NCBI GenBank assembly: GCA_029560455.1
Contig: JAKQKW010000425.1
Location: forward strand, 14,873-78,872
Source: Candidatus Rifleibacteriota bacterium
GTDB lineage: Bacteria; Riflebacteria; Ozemobacteria; Ozemobacterales; Ozemobacteraceae
Direction of reading: 5' to 3'
DNA length: 64,000 bases
Positions 1 through 8,827 of the stretch are shown piece by piece. The translations under genes were made by a program, and so were the position numbers. Each line of letters begins with the position of its first letter. Position 1 is the stretch's first letter. Under the pieces are notes generated by a model. It searched no databases, was not told the origin of the DNA, and saw only the letters and a program-made list of their open reading frames with translations.

Positions 1-572
1 AAACGTCGCTGATACTGTTTTTCCTGCGGAAAAGCGAACGCCATGCCGCTAACCGCCGATTCAAAAATCGGCCAGGCCAGTCGCATCATGCGCACGCTTT
101 TTTCGTTGATGCGCCCATTGATAATGCCGTAAGGAACGCCCTTTCGGGCAAGGGTGTCGAGCAGCAGCGGCCATATTTCGGTTTCGCTGATCAGCATGAC
201 CCTGGGTCTGACCCGTTCAATAAAAGGAACAGTGAAGGCGGGCAGCTCAATGGGCAGCAGTGTGGCAAAACCGCAGATTTCGTCTTTCTGCAGCTGTCTG
301 AGGCCATCCATGGTGGTTGCGGTGCAGACAAGTCTTTGCCGGCCATAGATACTGGCCAGTTCTTTAAGAAAGGGGCGCAGAGTGATCACTTCGCCGAGCG
401 AAGCGCCGTGAACCCATATTGTACCTTCGTCTGGGGCTTTGAAATCTTCTGGTAACGTACCTTTGCGCAGAGCGAATTCATTTTTGTCGATGCGACGGGG
501 CGGAAACAGGTCGAGCAGTTCTACCACCGCCCGCAAAACCCACTGATACGTTTTCAGATAAAGTTTGCCCAT
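1..572 (-). CDS. waaA: 3-deoxy-D-manno-octulosonic acid transferase, 3' part beyond window
   Basis: Transfers Kdo from CMP-Kdo to lipid A at the cytoplasmic face of the inner membrane. Translating the reverse strand from the ATG at 572-570 gives an open frame to the window edge (about 190 residues). It carries the N-terminal hallmarks of the Kdo transferase family: a WVHGASLGE block near residue 55 and an SETEIWP block near residue 145. The C-terminal glycosyltransferase half lies outside the window. The start is one base after the stop of the acyltransferase gene, so the two are translationally coupled at the end of a minus-strand lipid A operon. The family is clear; whether one or more Kdo residues are added cannot be seen. 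Confidence 0.9.
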   Translation of the reverse strand, partial: MGKLYLKTYQWVLRAVVELLDLFPPRRIDKNEFALRKGTLPEDFKAPDEGTIWVHGASLGEVITLRPFLKELASIYGRQRLVCTATTMDGLRQLQKDEICGFATLLPIELPAFTVPFIERVRPRVMLISETEIWPLLLDTLARKGVPYGIINGRINEKSVRMMRLAWPIFESAVSGMAFAFPQEKQYQRR

Positions 573-573
573 G

Positions 574-1539
574 TCAGTTCCTGTTGTTATTATCGCCTGC
601 ATCTGTCTCAGAAGTCAAAATAAGTTTTGCCCACTCGTTTTCGGGAGCGTCGACAGGCTGAGTTTTCCAGCGTCGGTGCAGCCAGAACCAGTTTTGCGGC
701 TGCTGCCTGATGATTTCTTCAAGTCGGGCAGTGAAGTCGCTGGTTAATTGCTGTTGACCGCGAATATCGTTGCTGTACTGCCCTGGATAAATCGGCTGCC
801 AGATTTTGATCAGATGTCTGCCGCCAAAGTCAGGGAAACAGGCCAGCGGAACAATGGGTGCGCCGGTTTTAAGCGATATCTGCGCCGGCCCGGTCGGTGC
901 CGAGGCCCAGCGTCTGAAAAATCTGACAAATATGCCCTGTTTGCCGTTATCCTGATCGATCATCAGTGCCAGAATATTGCCCTGACGCAGCGATTTCAGT
1001 ATTTCACGAATGCCATAACCGGAGTCGGTGGTTTTTGCTCCATGCCGGCCGCGCATTTCTTCGAACCAGGCATCGACGTAGGGGTTGTTCTGCCGGCGAA
1101 CCACGGTGGTGACCTTGAAGCCATTGATTGCCAGCCAGGGCGGCACCAGTTCCCACAGCCCAAAGTGCCCGGAAACAATTATTGCGCCTTTGTTCAGAGC
1201 GAGTGCAGTTTCAAGATTTTCGAGCCCTTCGACCCTTATTTTTGCCTTAAGTTCTTCGTTGCTGAAGAATTTAAGGCCGGCCATCTCGAACGCGTTGAGA
1301 AGAAAGCTTTCGAATACCTGATCTGCAAGCTTTTCGGCTGTCGTCCGGTTGATTTCGAGGTGTTCTTCGAGGCGTTCGACAACCTGATTGAAGCGTACCC
1401 AGGGCAGCGGTTTTGCAATTGCAGCGATGATGCGGGCCAGACGCTTTTTGCGGCTGCTGCTCATGGCGGCGCATTTGCGCGCCAGAAGGTCGAGCAGAAA
1501 CACCTGCAGGCGGTTGAACAGGTTCTTGAAGCTGGTCAT
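574..1539 (-). CDS. Lipid A biosynthesis acyltransferase (LpxL/HtrB family)
   Basis: A 321-residue member of the lysophospholipid/lipid A acyltransferase family, which adds a secondary acyl chain to Kdo-lipid A at the inner membrane. The catalytic H-x4-E motif is visible as GHFGLWE (His125, Glu130), followed by the conserved block around MIDQDNGKQG and an RFF segment. Length is typical for LpxL/LpxM. The start ATG overlaps the stop of the upstream DUF362 gene (ATGA), and waaA follows after one base, so the three are co-translated. Which acyl chain or position is used cannot be decided. The first 20 residues are hydrophobic and probably anchor the protein. Confidence 0.88.
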   Translation of the reverse strand: MTSFKNLFNRLQVFLLDLLARKCAAMSSSRKKRLARIIAAIAKPLPWVRFNQVVERLEEHLEINRTTAEKLADQVFESFLLNAFEMAGLKFFSNEELKAKIRVEGLENLETALALNKGAIIVSGHFGLWELVPPWLAINGFKVTTVVRRQNNPYVDAWFEEMRGRHGAKTTDSGYGIREILKSLRQGNILALMIDQDNGKQGIFVRFFRRWASAPTGPAQISLKTGAPIVPLACFPDFGGRHLIKIWQPIYPGQYSNDIRGQQQLTSDFTARLEEIIRQQPQNWFWLHRRWKTQPVDAPENEWAKLILTSETDAGDNNNRN

Positions 1540-2711
1540 TTTCGTTTTCGCAGGCGGCGTTTAAGCCCGCGCATTCTTAAGCCCAGTGAGAGCAGCGGGC
1601 TTGATTTCATTTCGATGGCTTCGACCGGGCAGACTTCCATACAGCAGAAGCACGAAATACATTTCTGGCGGTCGAATTCGGCGCCGGTCGCCGCAATGGT
1701 TATGGCATCGGCGGGGCAAATCTTCTGACATCGCCCGCATTTGATGCAGGTGTCAGGCAGAAGAACCGGGCCGGCCCAGAGAAACCGCCGCATAAAATTG
1801 ATGATAAAGTCGGGTATCAGCGAGATTGGCGGGGTTCCGGGCACCTGGTAATCTTTTACGACTGCCGCTTCGGGCGGGCAACCGACAAATTCTATCTCTT
1901 CGATAGTTTTCGGGCCCCAGTTGAGCTGAGCGCAGCGTCGCAGCGTCGGCACCGTTGTCGGGTCGAGCCCGACCAGCCGGCAGAAACCGAGATCGACGGT
2001 TACCGGCGACGTTGCGGCCAGCAGTATTTCGCTTTTGACTACCCGGCCCCCGGCCGGGCCCTGGCCATCCATGCCCTCGATGCCATCCATGATGTTAAGA
2101 TTTACCGGAATCTGATGGCCGAGATCGGCGATGAAATCAGAAAATTCTTCAACCCGCGGAAAGACCTTGTGCCACTGTGCTTTTGACAGGCCGGGAATCA
2201 ACCCGAAAAGATTTTTAACCGCGCCGGTGATGCGGGTCAGATTGTGGGTTTTCATTTTTGACAGATTGATGACCACATCTGCAAGAAAAAGCGTTTTGAC
2301 CAGGTGAACGGTGATTTCGCGGCCGTTTGAAAAGAATTTAACCGGTACTTTCGCGTCAGTCTCAAAACTGGTCAGCTGCGAGCCACTGTTGCGGGCCGCA
2401 GCGGCGAAACCGGTTTTTTCCCAGAATTCTTCGGTGCGTCCAAATACTGCCGGTGGACTGTCGCCGATAAAGACGGTTGCGCCGGCCTCGTGGCAGAGGC
2501 GGGCCACCGCCTCGATGACGGCAGGGTGGGTGGTTGCGGCCCGTTCAGGTTCTTTGCAGGTCAGCATATTCGGCTTGATCAGCACTTTATTGCCTGATCT
2601 GACGAAGGCAGTGATACCGCCAAGCGGCTCAAGAAGTTTGATGATCGCCTCTTTTACCGCTGTCTGTTCGTAAGACGAGCATTTCTGAATCGAGAGAGTT
2701 TTTTCAGACAT
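1536..2711 (-). CDS. DUF362 domain protein with C-terminal 2x[4Fe-4S] ferredoxin
   Basis: A 391-residue cytoplasmic protein. Residues about 10-300 match the DUF362 family (KVLIKPNML block near the N-terminus, later INLSKMKTH). The C-terminus has two classic CxxCxxCxxxCP clusters at about 322-333 and 351-362, predicting two [4Fe-4S] clusters, followed by a very basic tail rich in Arg and Lys. DUF362 proteins are poorly characterised; an electron-transfer or redox role is inferred from the clusters only. The gene lies between an upstream secreted-protein gene (gap 3 bases) and the LpxL-like gene (4-base overlap), so it is in the LPS/asd operon, though no direct link to lipid A chemistry is known. 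Confidence 0.85.
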   Translation of the reverse strand: MSEKTLSIQKCSSYEQTAVKEAIIKLLEPLGGITAFVRSGNKVLIKPNMLTCKEPERAATTHPAVIEAVARLCHEAGATVFIGDSPPAVFGRTEEFWEKTGFAAAARNSGSQLTSFETDAKVPVKFFSNGREITVHLVKTLFLADVVINLSKMKTHNLTRITGAVKNLFGLIPGLSKAQWHKVFPRVEEFSDFIADLGHQIPVNLNIMDGIEGMDGQGPAGGRVVKSEILLAATSPVTVDLGFCRLVGLDPTTVPTLRRCAQLNWGPKTIEEIEFVGCPPEAAVVKDYQVPGTPPISLIPDFIINFMRRFLWAGPVLLPDTCIKCGRCQKICPADAITIAATGAEFDRQKCISCFCCMEVCPVEAIEMKSSPLLSLGLRMRGLKRRLRKRK

Positions 2712-2714
2712 GGC

Positions 2715-3722
2715 TTAATCCCCCGGCTTCTGTTGCACAACCGGGTGGTTGAGCAGGTGTTCGCGTGCCAGCGGTGGCGGCATCGGGCCTGAGCCTTCCT
2801 GTGGTTCTGAAGGCAGGGCCTTGATGAGCGGAAAGTCAGCGTAAGGCCGGCGTTGCAGGATCTGCCGCGGCCATGGCGTGACTTCGAGGCCTTCTTCGCG
2901 CTCGATGAGAATGCACTGGTTCAGATAGAGAATCTTAACCAGCATCTGTGCGAACGGAATATGGCGGAACGAAGCGTAAACCGGAAAGTGCAGATCGCGC
3001 GGGAACTGGATCGGCACTTTGCCGCCGAGTGAAATTTTGCGCAGAATGAACTGAATGTCGTCACCACGCGAGATAATTATCCCTGGTTTGTTAAGGCCGG
3101 GGTAGCGCAGCGACAGGCGCTCTGGCACGCAAAGCTTCATGCGTTCGAGCACTTCGGTCCATTCTTCTCCGGATGGTTGAACCGGCAGCACCATCAGGAT
3201 CGGCCCGGCAAAGGCAAAACGATGATGGGGTGGCAGAATTTTTTTCAGCAGTTTCTGGACTGTGTCGCCATGATTGCCCGGAACAACCGCGCCGCCGGCC
3301 TGAAAATGCATGATGGCCTGGTAGCCGAAGCCGTGGGCGAGAAGTTCGATTGCTTCCCAGAGCGCGATCGGGTGTCCGTAAAAAGACCAGTCCTTGTGAA
3401 ACTTCGCTTTTTGTGGGGCATTTAGATATATCTCGGCAAAGCTGCGCGTCGAAGTGCGCTTGAATAAAACGCTTTCACGCCTGATTTCATCGACATACCA
3501 TTCGTCATCGAGTCTTGTCTGAGGCAGAGCGTGAAACCGCTGCGAATTGTGATAAATCAGGGCGCGCGGGTTCTCTTTTGTGTAAAGAATCGCTCTGATT
3601 CTAGGCTCATCGCCCTTAAGAACGGCATACTGTGCTCTGGCCGGTAAAACCGCCAGAGCAATCAGAAGCAGCGCCAGCAGAATGACTGACGCCAGGCTTT
3701 TTTGCCGTTTACAGAAGGCCAT
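2715..3722 (-). CDS. Secreted protein of unknown function with PilP/secretin-like segments
   Basis: A 335-residue protein with an N-terminal signal peptide (basic n-region, hydrophobic stretch about 11-25, likely cleavage after ARA near residue 30). Residues about 32-85 form a beta-rich segment like the GspC/PilP homology domain (YVDEIRRESVLFKR resembles its closing strands). Residues about 230-290 have an alternating pattern like an STN/secretin N-domain. The C-terminus is Pro-rich and probably disordered. The family is not firmly recognised. The first 14 bases overlap the end of asd, so translation is coupled. A periplasmic, pilus-related accessory role is inferred only from the weak domain resemblance. 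Confidence 0.6.
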   Translation of the reverse strand: MAFCKRQKSLASVILLALLLIALAVLPARAQYAVLKGDEPRIRAILYTKENPRALIYHNSQRFHALPQTRLDDEWYVDEIRRESVLFKRTSTRSFAEIYLNAPQKAKFHKDWSFYGHPIALWEAIELLAHGFGYQAIMHFQAGGAVVPGNHGDTVQKLLKKILPPHHRFAFAGPILMVLPVQPSGEEWTEVLERMKLCVPERLSLRYPGLNKPGIIISRGDDIQFILRKISLGGKVPIQFPRDLHFPVYASFRHIPFAQMLVKILYLNQCILIEREEGLEVTPWPRQILQRRPYADFPLIKALPSEPQEGSGPMPPPLAREHLLNHPVVQQKPGD

Positions 3723-4719
3723 GCTTTGCCATTTCGGTGTAAATTTTTACGGCATTGGTGGCGGCTCCGCGGCGAAGATTATCGGCGACGATCCACATGT
3801 TGAAACCGTTGTCTACCGAGGGGTCGACGCGCAGGCGGCCGACGAAAACCTCGTCTTTATCTTCACAGGCAAGCGGAGTCGGGTAAACCGACTTTGCCGG
3901 GTCGTCGACAAGAACCACGTCTTCAGCCTTGCTGAGAATGTCTCTTACTTCGGCAAGCTGCATCGGGCGGGTGAGTTCAATGTTAACCGCCTCGCTGTGA
4001 CAATACATGACCGGCACCCGCACTGTGGTCGGGCAGACTCTGATGTCAGATTCAAGAATTTTGCAGGTTTCGCGCACCATTTTTTCTTCTTCTCGATACA
4101 GGCCTGAATCCAGCAGCACGTCAATCTGAGGAATCAGGTTGAAAGCGATGGGGTGCGGATAAACGCCGGTCGGAACTTCTTTGCCGGCGAGCATGGCTTC
4201 GCTCTGTCGTTTGAGAATATCGATCGCTTCGAGACCGGTGCCCGAAACCGACTGATAAGTAGCGACGACAATGCGTCTGATCGGGTTAATGCGGTGAATC
4301 GGCGCCAGAGCGACGATCATCTGAATAGTAGAGCAGTTCGGGTTTGCGATCAGGCCTTTGTGATTTTTCAGTGCATGAAAATTTGCTTCTGGCACGATCA
4401 ATGGAACATCTGGGTTCATGCGGTGGGCGTTGGTGTTGTCGATGACAACGGCCCCGGCTTCGACTGCTTTGGGGCAGTATTTAACGCTTACTTCGGTGCC
4501 GGCAGAGAAAAATACGACATCGAGCCCTTTAAAGTTGCTGTTTGCCAGGTCTTCGACGATGATATCGCGGCCGCGAAACGTGATCTTCTGACCGGCACTG
4601 CGTTCTGAGGCAAAAAGTCTGATGCTCTTGATTTCTTTAAGGCGTTCATCGAGAACTTTGAGAATTTTAAGGCCTACGGCCCCGGTTGCGCCAACGATTC
4701 CGATATTGTGACCGCTCAT
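3709..4719 (-). CDS. asd: Aspartate-semialdehyde dehydrogenase
   Basis: Catalyses NADPH-dependent reduction of aspartyl-4-phosphate to aspartate semialdehyde, the branch point to lysine/diaminopimelate, threonine and methionine. Of 336 residues, the N-terminal GATGAVG nucleotide-binding loop (10-16), the catalytic Cys129 in NPNCSTIQ and a conserved His in the YCHSEA block near residue 240 are all visible, and the length is normal. The start overlaps the stop of the upstream secreted coiled-coil gene by 4 bases, and the 3' end overlaps the next gene by 14 bases. Placement in an envelope operon fits supply of diaminopimelate for peptidoglycan. Identification is secure. Confidence 0.95.
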   Translation of the reverse strand: MSGHNIGIVGATGAVGLKILKVLDERLKEIKSIRLFASERSAGQKITFRGRDIIVEDLANSNFKGLDVVFFSAGTEVSVKYCPKAVEAGAVVIDNTNAHRMNPDVPLIVPEANFHALKNHKGLIANPNCSTIQMIVALAPIHRINPIRRIVVATYQSVSGTGLEAIDILKRQSEAMLAGKEVPTGVYPHPIAFNLIPQIDVLLDSGLYREEEKMVRETCKILESDIRVCPTTVRVPVMYCHSEAVNIELTRPMQLAEVRDILSKAEDVVLVDDPAKSVYPTPLACEDKDEVFVGRLRVDPSVDNGFNMWIVADNLRRGAATNAVKIYTEMAKHGLL

Positions 4720-5492
4720 TCTTCGTCTTTCTCCTGTTTCTGTTGCTCGGCTTGTTTCATTTCCTTGTAAAACGACTTGATCCGGCCCGGTTTATATTGC
4801 CTGGCCTTGATCAATTCTTCTTCAGTTGGTTCGCGGTCATGATCGACCGCCTGTGGCTCAGATTCTACGGCTTTGGTTGCTTTTGTCGGGGCTTTAAACG
4901 GCAGGGGTGCCGCCTTGTGACTGCCTGGAAACAGCAGTTTTTTGATTTCGATGGCGCGGTCAAACTGCGCTGAAGAGAGGCTGGCAACCGGGATTTTCGC
5001 GTTTGGGTCGCCACTCTGGCTTAGCAGTTTTATCAGCTCTTCGCTGAGCGCTATTTTTTGCGCCAGACCGCCGATGCCGGCAAGCAGCTGCTGCCTTTCG
5101 TTGTCGCCTGGGCCAGCTGCGAGAAGAGTTTCGAGCCGGCTTTTTTCACTTTTCAGCTGGTCGATGTTCTTAACCGAGGCTGAATATGAATTTTCGAGTT
5201 CGCCCTCTGCAGCGGCGCGTTTTTCGAATTCAGCTTTGATCGCTTTTTCGCGTAATTTGCTGAAATCTGGCAGTTTGGGCTTGCCAAACGCGGCGCCCGG
5301 GCCCTTTGAATTTGTTGAAGGCTGGCCGGTGGCCGGATCGATGGGTGCGGTCGGTTCGTTGAAGCTATTTTGTGCCGCAGGTTTTCGCAATTCCACCTCT
5401 TCCATCCATGATGGAAACTTCTGCGGATCAGCAAAAATCTGACCGGCAGACAGAAGCAAAAACGCTGTCAGGTAAAGGTAATTTTTCAACAT
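4716..5492 (-). CDS. Secreted coiled-coil protein of unknown function
   Basis: A 258-residue protein that begins with a signal peptide (hydrophobic 5-20, likely cleavage after IFA near residue 21). A Pro/Ala-rich linker is followed by a Glu/Lys/Leu-rich coiled coil at about 85-175. The C-terminal 50 residues are strongly charged and end in DEE. No known domain is recognised. It is the first gene of the minus-strand operon running through asd, DUF362 and the lipid A genes, and its stop overlaps the asd start by 4 bases. The 190-base region upstream is shared with the divergent anti-sigma kinase gene. A periplasmic structural role is a guess. Confidence 0.65.
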   Translation of the reverse strand: MLKNYLYLTAFLLLSAGQIFADPQKFPSWMEEVELRKPAAQNSFNEPTAPIDPATGQPSTNSKGPGAAFGKPKLPDFSKLREKAIKAEFEKRAAAEGELENSYSASVKNIDQLKSEKSRLETLLAAGPGDNERQQLLAGIGGLAQKIALSEELIKLLSQSGDPNAKIPVASLSSAQFDRAIEIKKLLFPGSHKAAPLPFKAPTKATKAVESEPQAVDHDREPTEEELIKARQYKPGRIKSFYKEMKQAEQQKQEKDEE

Positions 5493-5682
5493 GACAGATT
5501 TGTACCATAAAGCCTGTCATAAATGCAAAGCACGCCGCTATTTTTCGTGCGGTGACTTTCTGAAATTTGAATAAAAGCCTTATCTTAATGCAGATGTCAG
5601 TAAAAACTGCCTCTGATGCTGATGTACAAGATGCTTGCGAAAAGAATAGAAAAGATTATGCTTATTATTGAGGCAAGCAAGA

Positions 5683-6129
5683 ATGAAAAAACGAAAGTTC
5701 CCTGAACAGGTGTTTTTCAGATTCAAAAACCCCTGCTATTTGAGAGCGATCAGAGACAACACCGAGATAATTGCCCGCCGTATGGGCTTTGACGAAGACC
5801 AGGTATTTGAACTCGCCATGATTGTCGATGAGGCCTATGCAAATGCGGTCGAGCATGGCAGCAGAATGGCAGGCGCGGCAGAACTCGAAGTCGAGTTTCT
5901 GATTTTTAAAGACAGGCTCGAAGTCTGTGTCAGAGATACAGGCTGCGGGTTCGATACCTCATGCGTAAAAATCCCGGCGAATCTGCGTTGCCTGAATTCA
6001 ACCCGCGGCCGCGGGCTCGGCCTGATCAGCATATTTTCTGACAGCTACGAACTGACCTCAACTCCGGGTTCAGGTACTGTGCTGCGTCTGATCAAATATC
6101 TTTGCGCCCAGCGCGAATTCGTTGCCTGA
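5683..6129 (+). CDS. Anti-sigma factor kinase (RsbW/SpoIIAB-like, HATPase_c_2)
   Basis: A roughly 148-residue GHKL ATPase of the serine/threonine anti-sigma kinase family, which binds a sigma factor and phosphorylates an STAS-domain antagonist. The N box is VDEAYANAVEHG, the G1 box is VRDTGCGFD and the G2 region is RGRGLGLI, so ATP binding looks intact. I place the start at the ATG at 5683 because a TTG 15 bases upstream has no better ribosome site. The gene is alone, divergent from the envelope operon and ending 1 base from the converging AAA gene. No anti-sigma antagonist or sigma factor lies beside it. The PP2C phosphatase encoded at 52379-53650 is a possible distant partner (inference). 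Confidence 0.85.
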   Translation: MKKRKFPEQVFFRFKNPCYLRAIRDNTEIIARRMGFDEDQVFELAMIVDEAYANAVEHGSRMAGAAELEVEFLIFKDRLEVCVRDTGCGFDTSCVKIPANLRCLNSTRGRGLGLISIFSDSYELTSTPGSGTVLRLIKYLCAQREFVA

Positions 6130-6130
6130 A

Positions 6131-7927
6131 TTATTCGCTCATCTCGAGCTTCAGCTCATCCATGCGTCTTTTTATATCGTCTGTTTCAAGCTTTGAGAAT
6201 TTTTCGGGCAAAAATCTCTGATCGGTGCATTCAACCACCGCTGCCAGATCCATATACTCGAGGCGCGCCGAATGGGCCATCGGCCTGTATGACTTCATCG
6301 CTTCGCTGATAAAATGCCCGACGGGTTTGCGGTCGGGTGCGTCTTCTTCCTGCAGTTCAAACATGCGCGAAGCCATGATCAGAATGCCTTCCATCTCGTT
6401 GCCGCCAATGTCGAGCGTATCCGGGAATTCCGGGATATCGCCATCTTCAAGCTTGACTTTATTTTTACGGGCCAGCGATTTGAAGAGTGCCTGCTTGTCT
6501 TCGAGAGTCTGCGGAGCAAACAGAGGCATGTGCACATCGAGACGCCCGACACGTTTAAGGTCTACTTCGAGCAGATCGGGGCGCGATGTCGCAAATATCC
6601 AGAAAATGCGGCCGCGATTGCGGGTATCAGCCATTTCTCTGGCCAGCATTGCATAGATTCTCCCGGAAACACCCGAGTCGCCTGAGTTGCCGTCGCGTTT
6701 GCCGGCGACCTGATCGGCTTCGTCGATAAAAACGATGACCTGGCCCATAGCGTGCAGAATTTTAAAAATTGCTTCGAGGTTACCTTCGGTTGCACCGACC
6801 CATTTATCGCGGAAATTTTTGAGTTCGACGCAGGGAACCCCGGCCTCGCCGGCAAAGCATTCGACCAGATAGGTTTTACCAGTGCCAATGCGCCCTGTGA
6901 TCAGATACCCCATTGGCAGGGCTTTGATCTTGCCGCGTTTCATCAATGAGGCATCCTGGCGCAGCCAGGCTTTGGCTTCTTTGTGACCGGCCACATCTTC
7001 GAGGCTGCGCGTTGATTCGACGAACACTATGCGGCCACCGGCCGACTTTTCGATCATTTCTTTTTTAACTTCGCGCAGGTATTCCATGCTGATGCGGCGG
7101 TTGTTTTTGATCGCCCGCTCGATGAGATTCTGCACGTCGATGCACGAAAGCCCTTCAAGTTTCTGGGCAAGCGAGGCGCGGTCGACGTCACAGATTGTGG
7201 CAAAGTCGGCAATCGAAGAGGTTATTGCCTGCACAAAATTCAGAACTGTCTCTGAATCGGGCAGGCTGATCTGAATTTTTGCCGAACGCGGGTTTTCGAC
7301 CAGCTGCCGGTTTACATCATTCAGATTTTCGGCAATCAGACAGGTGCTGACATAGGCACTGTTGATATTCGGGTCAGACGCCCAGTCGAGCACGCGAATC
7401 AGAGTTTCGACCGATTCGGCGCTGGTATAGGCGATTTCGGCCCGCGGCAGCAGATACTGCGCGTAGTCGATAATGACGGCGATACGCATCGGGTTCGCGA
7501 CCGCCTTGCCACTTTTGTCAGAGGTCATGCGCACCAGGCCATGTCTGATAAAGCGGTCGATCAGTGCCAGCGCCTTTTTAGGCTCTTTGGGCAGTGAATT
7601 GGCCGAATCGGCAGTTATATCACCACCGGCGCTGGTAGCGAAACCTGTGCGGTGAAAACTGTCGTAGGCTTTGAGAAAATTGAAAAAAAGTTCGCCGCCC
7701 TTGCTGGCTCTGATCCCGTGCCCGCGGTCATAGGTCAGAACAACTTCAAATGGCGCAAACATGATGCGCGTGAGAAAGTCTTTTAGCGAAAGGCATTGAA
7801 GAGCCTGATTGCCCTCACCGGCGTAAGTTACCCAGTCGTCAATGTTTCCGTAGAGCAAAAACTGGCTGATTGAACCGCTTTTGAAAATTTCGGACATTTC
7901 GCTGGCCCATTTGGGGTAACTTGCCAT
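6131..7927 (-). CDS. Ycf46/CDC48-like AAA ATPase with degenerate N-terminal module
   Basis: A 598-residue AAA protein. The C-terminal module has an intact Walker A (GRIGTGKT, 345-352), Walker B (VIVFIDEAD, about 397-405) and a second region of homology with likely Arg fingers at 459 and 462. The N-terminal half (1-290) looks like a second AAA-type fold without a P-loop, keeping only a Walker B-like VIIDYAQ at about 151-157. This layout recalls cyanobacterial Ycf46 and, more loosely, CDC48/Vps4-class remodelling enzymes. It is the last gene of the PspA/ABC operon, 12 bases after the membrane coiled-coil gene. A role remodelling PspA or the transporter complex is inferred from context. The substrate is unknown. 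Confidence 0.82.
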   Translation of the reverse strand: MASYPKWASEMSEIFKSGSISQFLLYGNIDDWVTYAGEGNQALQCLSLKDFLTRIMFAPFEVVLTYDRGHGIRASKGGELFFNFLKAYDSFHRTGFATSAGGDITADSANSLPKEPKKALALIDRFIRHGLVRMTSDKSGKAVANPMRIAVIIDYAQYLLPRAEIAYTSAESVETLIRVLDWASDPNINSAYVSTCLIAENLNDVNRQLVENPRSAKIQISLPDSETVLNFVQAITSSIADFATICDVDRASLAQKLEGLSCIDVQNLIERAIKNNRRISMEYLREVKKEMIEKSAGGRIVFVESTRSLEDVAGHKEAKAWLRQDASLMKRGKIKALPMGYLITGRIGTGKTYLVECFAGEAGVPCVELKNFRDKWVGATEGNLEAIFKILHAMGQVIVFIDEADQVAGKRDGNSGDSGVSGRIYAMLAREMADTRNRGRIFWIFATSRPDLLEVDLKRVGRLDVHMPLFAPQTLEDKQALFKSLARKNKVKLEDGDIPEFPDTLDIGGNEMEGILIMASRMFELQEEDAPDRKPVGHFISEAMKSYRPMAHSARLEYMDLAAVVECTDQRFLPEKFSKLETDDIKRRMDELKLEMSE

Positions 7928-7939
7928 GATGTTTTTCCT

Positions 7940-8827
7940 TTACTCAGTTTCTCTTGTCGGCGGGGGAATAACAGGCTCGCTGTCGCTTTCGAAGACCGGT
8001 TCATCGATCGGCGGCCCGCTGAGTTTGCGCAGAAAGTCTGTATGGGTGTTGATCCAGTTCTGGGTCTCGCCGAGAGTGTTGTTGATATGATCGATGTTGG
8101 CGCTGAAGGCTTCGGGGCTGCTGTCGAGAGCGATACCTTCGCGCACCATCTGCAGCTGACTTTCGATGCGCTGCAGTTCCATTTCAACAAGCATTTCGTT
8201 TTCTTTGGCGGCTGAGAGATTATCAAGACGTTTTTTATGAATTTCGATGTTGCCCTGCAGTGACTTGGCAAGCGCCGGGCTGATATCATCGGTCATCTGC
8301 TGTTCAAGCTTCTTGATTTCACTTTTGATTTCGTTGGCTTTGGTGCGGTGCAGACTTTCTTCAATAAGCTGCTTGGTTTTAAGCAGTTTGAGAAAGATCG
8401 ACGGCAGCTGGTTGAGTGTGGCCTGCTTGCTGGTGTTCATGAACCCCGAGCCATCGTCAGTGTTCCAGTTCATCAGTTTGTTGATTTCGGCAAGGCTTGC
8501 ATTCAGACGCTTCAGGCGTGAATGATTTTCGGGGGTAAGGCTGGCGATAACCTCGTTCATCTTGCTGGAACGGGACTGTTGAATCTCGGCCAGCTGCTTG
8601 CCTTCGACGAATTTCTGAAATCGCGGGTTTGAAGACAGATACCAGAGATACACGAATTCGAGGGCCAGACCGAGAAACCAGAAACCCGGGTTACTGAACC
8701 CGAGAATGAACGAGCCGAGAATGAAAAGCTTGTTGACCGGTATTTCGCCCATGCCTTTGATGACGAGGCCGGCATTGAAGGCCTCGCTGAGATAGTCAGA
8801 ATAACCGGGCTTGCGATAGGGTGCCAT
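7940..8827 (-). CDS. Membrane-anchored coiled-coil protein of unknown function
   Basis: A 295-residue protein with one or two hydrophobic helices at about 34-66, then a charged region with long heptad-rich helices (about 70-260) and a short Pro-rich acidic tail. No family is recognised. Its start shares one base with the stop of the ABC ATPase gene (TAATG), so it is translationally coupled, and the AAA ATPase gene follows after 12 bases. Position between transporter and AAA enzyme suggests it is an adaptor holding the ATPase or PspA at the inner membrane, with the coiled coil in the cytoplasm; this is inference from architecture and order only. Confidence 0.65.
   Translation of the reverse strand: MAPYRKPGYSDYLSEAFNAGLVIKGMGEIPVNKLFILGSFILGFSNPGFWFLGLALEFVYLWYLSSNPRFQKFVEGKQLAEIQQSRSSKMNEVIASLTPENHSRLKRLNASLAEINKLMNWNTDDGSGFMNTSKQATLNQLPSIFLKLLKTKQLIEESLHRTKANEIKSEIKKLEQQMTDDISPALAKSLQGNIEIHKKRLDNLSAAKENEMLVEMELQRIESQLQMVREGIALDSSPEAFSANIDHINNTLGETQNWINTHTDFLRKLSGPPIDEPVFESDSEPVIPPPTRETE

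Noticed and set aside
748..1728. A 326-codon open frame on the plus strand
   Set aside because: It is antisense to the acyltransferase and DUF362 genes, which have clear motifs and tight operon spacing. The antisense protein shows no family pattern.
5635..5662. TTGCGA-16-TATGCT promoter for the anti-sigma kinase
   Set aside because: The -10 box is only a moderate match and the leader would be about 14 bases. Possible, but not supported enough to list.
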